A stretch of DNA of 64,000 nt, taken from the NCBI GenBank assembly GCA_001304875.1, contig BBZO01000016.1, forward strand, positions 22,639 through 86,638, written 5' to 3'. Under the pieces are notes generated by a model. The model did no database searches. It was given only the letters and a program-made list of their open reading frames with translations, and was not told the origin of the DNA. This document shows positions 58,535 to 64,000 of the stretch, one piece after another. A program made the position numbers and the translations under genes. Origin of the DNA: Clostridia bacterium UC5.1-2E3 (GTDB taxonomy: Bacteria > Bacillota > Clostridia > Lachnospirales > Lachnospiraceae). How positions within the stretch are numbered: position 1 is the stretch's first letter; the number at the start of each line of letters is the position of its first letter.

Positions 58535-59712
58535 ATGTCGGAGAAGAAGATACTGGAAGTACAGATGCTCGGAAGCATCACCGTCAGGTACGACAGGCAG
58601 CCGGTTGTGATACCGGGGGGGGTATTCTGATAAAAACGCTGCACCTGTTCCTCATGCTGATTTACGCAGGGGACAAGGGCGTGCCGCGCAATGAACTTCT
58701 GAATATCCTCTACGGACACGGAGAATGCGTGAACCCGGCCGGCGACCTGCGCATGGTCGTATCCCGGCTGAGGAAACGGCTGCGGGACTATGGGATTCTT
58801 GACTATGCGGATATTGTCACGTCGGGCGGCGTCTACCGCTGGAAGGGAAATGGACTCGAGGTCCGTCTGGACGTCAGGGAGTTTGAGGAGACGGCGGCGC
58901 AGGCGTTAAGGACCGGCGATACGCAGACGCTTACGCGGGCCTGCGAGATATACGGCGGCGATTTCCTGCCCATACTGTCCGGGGAAAAATGGGTGGCACA
59001 CATCCAGGCGAATCTTCGCGAGATGTATTTTAACTGTCTGCGCCAAGCGGCGGACAGACTGAAGGAGAGGCGGGAGTATACCGCGCTTCTCAGGCTGGCG
59101 TCGTCGGCCTGCAGTCTGTACCCCTATGAGGAATGCTGGATCATGAAGATCGAGTGCCTGCTTGCCATGAAGCGGTACGGCGAAGCCACTGCCCTGTACA
59201 ACGAGGTGACGAATAAATATTTTTCCGAGGGATTTGAGCAGTCGGAACGGATGCTGGAGTTCTTCCGGATGATGAACGAGAAAGCCTACTCTGTCCACAG
59301 CGAGCACGACATTATTTTAGACAGGCTGCGGGAAAAGAATGGGCCGGACGGTGCGTACTTCTGCAGTTATCCTTCGTTCATCGACTGCTGCCGCACGGCG
59401 GTGCGCATGGAGGAACAGATGCAGCTGAGCCACAGTCTGCTGTGCTGTGAGCTGCTGGATCGCAAGGGAAATCCGCTGGAGGAGCGGCGGGAGGACGCGG
59501 AGCAGGAGCTAAAGCAGATTTTCGGCGAGGTGCTGCGCCGGGGAGACATCTATACCTGCTACAGCATCGGCCAGTATCTGGTGCTTCTCAATGGGACAGA
59601 TGCCGTGGAGGCGGAGCGGACAGCGGAAAGAATTGAGAAGGCGTACCGGAGAAATAAAAAGGGACGTCAGACCAAGCTTCGCTGCAGAATTGCAGACGAG
59701 AAAACCGAATAA
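58535..59712 (+). CDS. Winged-helix/BTAD transcriptional activator (one frame break in a poly-G run)
   Basis: About 392 residues. The N-terminus MSEKKILEVQMLGSITVRYD and the following LFLMLIYAGDKGVPRNELLN and RMVVSRLRKRLRDYG form an OmpR/SARP-type winged helix. VRLDVREFEETAAQAL begins a bacterial transcriptional activator (TPR-like) domain with YGGDFLPILSGEKWVAHIQA. The C-terminal 130 residues resemble a degenerate signalling domain. The frame breaks in a run of eight G's (58615-58622); nine restore IPGGGILIKTLHLF. GGGAGG precedes the ATG. It sits next to the giant surface-protein gene and may regulate it. Confidence 0.82.
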
Positions 59713-59719
59713 AAGAATC

Positions 59720-59758
59720 AAGACGCTTCTGAGGGACGACCTCAGGGCGTCTTTTTTT
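59720..59758 (+). terminator. Terminator of the BTAD activator gene
   Basis: AAGACGC (59720-59726) with GCGTCTT (59747-59753), an inner TGAGG/CCTCA stem, and seven T's. The gap to 59946 contains no clear sigma-A promoter, though TATACT occurs at 59843. Confidence 0.85.
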
Positions 59759-59946
59759 GTGAAGACATTTCAAGATAAGTAAAATTATGGGAAAAATACG
59801 ATTGACTCAAAAGGGATGACGGGAGTTGTAACACGCCGTTTGCTATACTTCACTATGATAGAGAAAGAGTATGGATTTCTCTGTCATACATTTACAAATG
59901 GACCGCTGAATTCATTTGCAAATAGCAAGGAAAGGAGAGAAAAAGT

Positions 59947-62900
59947 ATGGAAGGGCGTGGGAGATCGCGTGCCCGGAAGAAACGCCGGTACGCCTCACCG
60001 AAACGTCTGTTGTCATTCTTGCTGACAGCGGCCATGGTCTTGACCAATATGGGTCCGGATCTGAGTCTGGCTTATGCAGCGACCGCAACGGACGTGACTT
60101 TTGAGATGGAAGGCGCCGATCTGGTGCAGTCTGTTGAAGACGCGATTGCCGAGGGCAACGAGGTTGAGAAGGGAGATATCGATTTCACCGAAGGTGCTGT
60201 TGATAAATTCGAGAACCTGTTCTTTGGCGAAGGGAAGCTGTATGAAGCTATCCAGAAATGGAAGGAGGCGATGCAGAGGCAGAGCTGCGTGTGTTTGTGC
60301 GGCTGCCCGAGGATGCAGATGATACGTATATAGTTACAGGAGACGAGGATCTGATTTTCCTGTATGTGAATAACGGAGAGGATCGGATTACCTGCAGGAC
60401 GGAGATTCACAGAGTCATAAACGGCAGAGAGAGTACGAAAACCACCAAAAAGGTGTCGATCAAGAGCTATCTGAACGCGTATGACACGATTTTCGGCGAA
60501 GGTACTGAGGTCGAGGAGGAAGAAGAAGTCGTGACGGCGACCAGTTCGGACGCCGATAAGGCGGAGCCGGAGGTTCCGACAGCGACGGATTCCGACGGCC
60601 AGGTATCTTTAAGCGTGAACGATGCCCCGCTTGTGGCGGAGGCTCCGGTGGAGACGGCCACAGACTCTGATGCGCCGGAGGCCGATGGCGATGAGGCAGA
60701 GGTTCCGGAGGACACGGAGGCTGAAGAGCCGCGGAGGAAGAGGAGATTACAGAGGACGCCGACGAGGAGGTCCCGGAAGCTCCAAAGGCAACTGACAAGG
60801 ATCTGGTGGCCCTGGACTGGAACCGAACCGCCAAGGCGTGGGTGACTTCCCTGAACGCGCTGGGTCTTGAGAGATCGACGGAGGAAGGCTCCTATGTACT
60901 GACGGTCAACCATATTCTCACCGACGGCGGCGAGATGTGGGGCAAGGAAGAAACCATTGAGCTGACGGAAGAGGATTTCACCAACGGAGTGCTGAACACA
61001 GCTCCCTACGAGTATGTGAAGGATGGTATGGAACTGGCCGGGAAAGCGCCGGTTGTGAGAGCGACCGATTTCCAGGGCGAAGACGGAGCCTACGAGCTGA
61101 CGGTGGATATGGAATACCGCGTCATGGACGGGTGGCATATCGTAAGAGAGACTGCACAGCCCGGTATTATGTTGATGGCGATCTATATCGGTGAGCTGGA
61201 TGATGTCGACATTGTTCAGGATGCGAATCAGATACCTGTCTACGTACGGTATCTGGACGAAAACGGAGTAACTGTTAAATCCGCAGAAACCATTATGGCG
61301 GAGAAAGCGGATACAGAGTCAGATTATCAGTTTTCATTAACAGTGGATGTCCCGTCCGGATACACCATATCCGTTGACGACTCTACGTATGAAGTGGTGA
61401 ATGGAAATACGATAACAGCATCGTTTGATACGGAAACTGAGGAAGCCAGTCTTGATATTATATTTGTGGCAGACAAAGTTGACTATACAATCAAGAAGCA
61501 TTTTCAGAGCTTGAGTGGCGATTATCCAGATGATGCAGTTAAGTCAACAACTGCTAAGGGTAAGGCTGGGGAAGTCACAGAGGTTGTAGCCGGGGAAGTG
61601 ACCGGATTTACGGCTGAACCGATCGTACAGAAGGTAATCGAGGATAACGGAAGCACTGTAGTTGATGTCTATTATGTGCGGAACGCGTACACGGTTACTT
61701 ATAATACCAATGGCGGTTCTTACATTAAGGCGCTTACGGGGCTGTATGAAGATACTGTAACGGTATATGAAAGCGAGCGAAAACTTAATTGTGAGCTGGA
61801 GGTACATACGCATACGAGCGAGCCAACTTATACGCCATGGAATTCATCAACAGAGGTTGGTTGTTGGAAATGGTCATGGAGGAATTGGAGCTGGCAAGTG
61901 AATTGCGGACAGGATGCTCATACACATACTGACAAGTGTTATGTCAATAGCTATGATCCGGCTCCTACCAAACAGGGATATACCTTTGCTGGATGGTACA
62001 AGGACGAAGCGTGTACGCAGCCGGCTGATACATCGCTTAAATTAGAGGCAGATATAACAGTTTATGCGAAGTGGACTTCTAAGAATGTAAGCTATAGAAT
62101 TGTTTACATGATAGAGCAGCTGGATGCCGATAATAATTCGTCATACGTGTATAAAGAATCTGAACTGGCTTTAGCTCCTACAGGTTCTACAGTGAGTGGA
62201 ACGAATAGCAAGAGTTATCCTTATTATGAATACAATGCGGATGAGTCAACATCTGCGGTGGTTAAGCCGGATGGTTCTACCGTAGTATATGTTTACTATG
62301 ACTTGAAAGAATATACTCTGACGTTTGATTTGAATGATAGAAATGCAGAAATATCTATTGGGGACAATACATATACTGGAAAGCAATATTCCATAAAGAT
62401 AAAGCTTGGAATGGATATTTCTGACGTTTGGCCGACTGATATTAGAACTACGACGAGAAACAATAAGGGGCAGCAGATGAATTTCTATGCCTGGACATCA
62501 CAAGGCGTGTGGAATAAGACTTATGTAACAAAACGATTTGTTGTTACTACAGATATGCTTCCTAGGTCGTCGAGTACGTTTACTGCTACGGCAAACTGGC
62601 GGGCAAACATGACGGAGTATGCGGTTGAATATTGGCTCCAGGATGCAGCAGGAAGTCAATATGTGAAGAGTGACGAATATAGTCAGAGATTTCACTCGCC
62701 GAATAATGATTTAGGTGCTAAGACTCTGTATGGTTTTACACACATAGAGAATCGGGATTGGGAAGGTAAAGATGATACGACGGGGCTTTATACTTACCGC
62801 TTCTATTACAATCGGAATAAATATAACATTATATATTATTCCAATGACCGTACGTTAAAGACAGTAAGTAATATCTTCTTCGGTGCGGATATCAGTGATC

Positions 62901-64000
62901 GCGGTGATTATAAGCCTAGCGCTGTAGAAGCAGGCTTAGATTCAGAGTATACGTTTGTAGGATGGTATGATAACAGCGAATTAGCAGGTGCTCCTTATGA
63001 GTTCACTGTTATGCCTGGAAATACTCTTCCGTTGTATGCAAAATGGTCTGCACCTATAAAAAAGGTCACGCTGAATTTTATGTATGACGGGCAGTCTAAT
63101 CGGACGTTGGAGGTTGAAAAAGGTTCCTATGTCGAGATTGCAAGTCCTGAGCGTGAAGGCTACATTTTCGGAGGATGGTACTCGAATGAAAGTTGCGAGG
63201 AAGAGTATGTGTATGATGTTAACGCACCTGTGACACAGGATGTTACTCTTTATGCCAAGTGGGAAGAAAACACATACACACGGTATACGGTTCGCTATGT
63301 GACAATTGTGGACGGCGAGGAAGTTGCCATCATGGATGAGGATCATTTCTCTGGTATGGTTAACGCTCCTGTTTCTGCAAAAGCCAAAGCAGCTACGGGA
63401 GATTACGACGGGTATGCTGTAGACGCAACAAGCAAAACCATTACTTTACAGGCTGCTGCGAGTGACAATGTGATCACGTTTTATTATACGGCACCTGCAG
63501 AGCTGGAGTATAAGATACGGTATACATATGAGGGTGAAACCATTGCAGGAGATGGAGATGGAGAGGATGAGTGGCGTATTCCTGAAGCATCTTATTTCCG
63601 TTGCACACCGGATAAAGATACAGTCGAGGCGCTTAAGGCGCAGGGCTACAGCCTTAATGAAACCTTCAAGTATGTGCAGCTCGTACCAGATAGAGACCAG
63701 AACATCGTTGAATTTACCCTGAACGCGGATGTATATACCATTACCTACGAAGGTGTGGCTGATGTGACAGTCTGGGGCGGTACAGAAGGGGCGAATCCGA
63801 ATCCGATCACCTATACGGTGAGGACGCCTAACATTACGCTCAAAAACCCGAGTAAGGAAGGTTATGAGTTTACTGGATGGACATATGATGCAAGCAAGAT
63901 TAATGTATCCGGTGATCATACCCCCATGAATGTTGTCATTGAACAGGGGTCTAGAGGAGATCTGACATTTACCGCGTGCTGGAGGCCAATTGCGAAAACA
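59947..64000 (+). CDS. Giant InlB/Flg_new-repeat surface protein, 5' part (two frame breaks)
   Basis: About 1,350 residues are present; the gene runs past the right edge. A long signal peptide (KRLLSFLLTAAMVLTNMGPD, ending AYA) follows a basic MEGRGRSRARKKRRYASPKR start. Next an unrecognised domain, then a Glu/Ala-rich linker with several TATDSD-like units (near residues 200-250). From about residue 590 come InlB-type repeats ending in GYTFAGWYKDEACTQ / ITVYAKW, YTFVGWYDNSELAG / LPLYAKW and GYIFGGWYSNESCEEE / VTLYAKW, alternating with MucBP-like VYYVRN/YYDLKEY/YYNRNKY segments. Losses of A near 60261 and G near 60738 are repaired. AAAGGAGAG precedes the ATG. The later part is more AT-rich. 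Anchor motif not in window; adhesion is the likely role. Confidence 0.85.

Noticed and set aside
59947..64000. CRISPR array or DNA tandem repeats in the right-hand part.
   Set aside because: The repetition is at protein level (Flg_new/InlB repeats, TATDSD units); DNA copies are too diverged and there are no regular spacers.

Overview
The window looks like chromosomal DNA of a gut-type clostridium, most likely a Lachnospiraceae member near the Enterocloster/Lachnoclostridium group. This is inferred from gene content and order: rpsB-tsf, uvrC-hprK-murB-rapZ-whiA-crh-like-dnaE-pfkA, class II galT, choline-binding-type wall repeats, a Gx transporter next to apbE, and several TRAP transporters. 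Housekeeping stretches are GC-rich. Three stretches are visibly more AT-rich: about 2.3-5.2 kb, 32.1-37.9 kb and 61.5-64 kb. I saw no rRNA, tRNA, CRISPR array or intact insertion sequence.

The main technical feature is more than fifty places where one base (occasionally two) is missing from a short run of identical bases. They break reading frames in essential genes (tsf, ftsH, uvrC, murB, whiA, dnaE). Restoring one base returns a normal family protein almost every time, so I annotate full-length genes and treat the breaks as probable sequence errors, not decay.

Layout. 0-2.3 kb: start of a lipoprotein gene (minus), then rpsB-tsf with promoter and terminator. 2.4-5.2 kb: AT-rich accessory block holding a WYL regulator with a GyrI-like partner, then a three-gene overlapping cassette DUF3791-DUF3990-82 aa under its own promoter. 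5.2-11.2 kb: SulP transporter, membrane protein, RsmF-type methyltransferase, RelA/SpoT-domain synthetase, MATE pump. 11.3-15.1 kb: yqeC-yqeB-mocA (selenium-dependent molybdenum hydroxylase maturation), apbE, Gx transporter. 15.2-20 kb: galT, two paralogous wall-binding proteins, a 58-aa protein, a hypoxanthine/uracil-DNA glycosylase. 20.1-25.3 kb: ftsH, a lipoprotein, a 300-bp nested inverted repeat and a MATE pump. 25.4-32 kb: DUF1846 protein, then a LysR regulator divergent from a DUF6282-dctP-dctQ-dctM operon. 32.1-37.9 kb: an acquired island (AraC regulator divergent from cytidylate-kinase-like, MATE, RibD-like and flavodoxin genes) ending in a serine-recombinase remnant.

38-50.5 kb: DUF4015 glycoside hydrolase, DUF1653 protein, uvrC, hprK, murB, rapZ, whiA, a Crh-like HPr (Glu15 instead of His15), dnaE and pfkA. 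51.2-58.5 kb: a FadR-type GntR repressor divergent from a sugar-acid operon (zinc dehydrogenase, TRAP dctPQM, uxaB, uxaA). The set fits L-galactonate or a related acid entering via tagaturonate and altronate, and two identical inverted 12-mers flank the divergent promoters as candidate operators. 58.5-64 kb: a BTAD-domain activator and the first 1,350 residues of a very large InlB/Flg_new-repeat surface protein that runs off the end.
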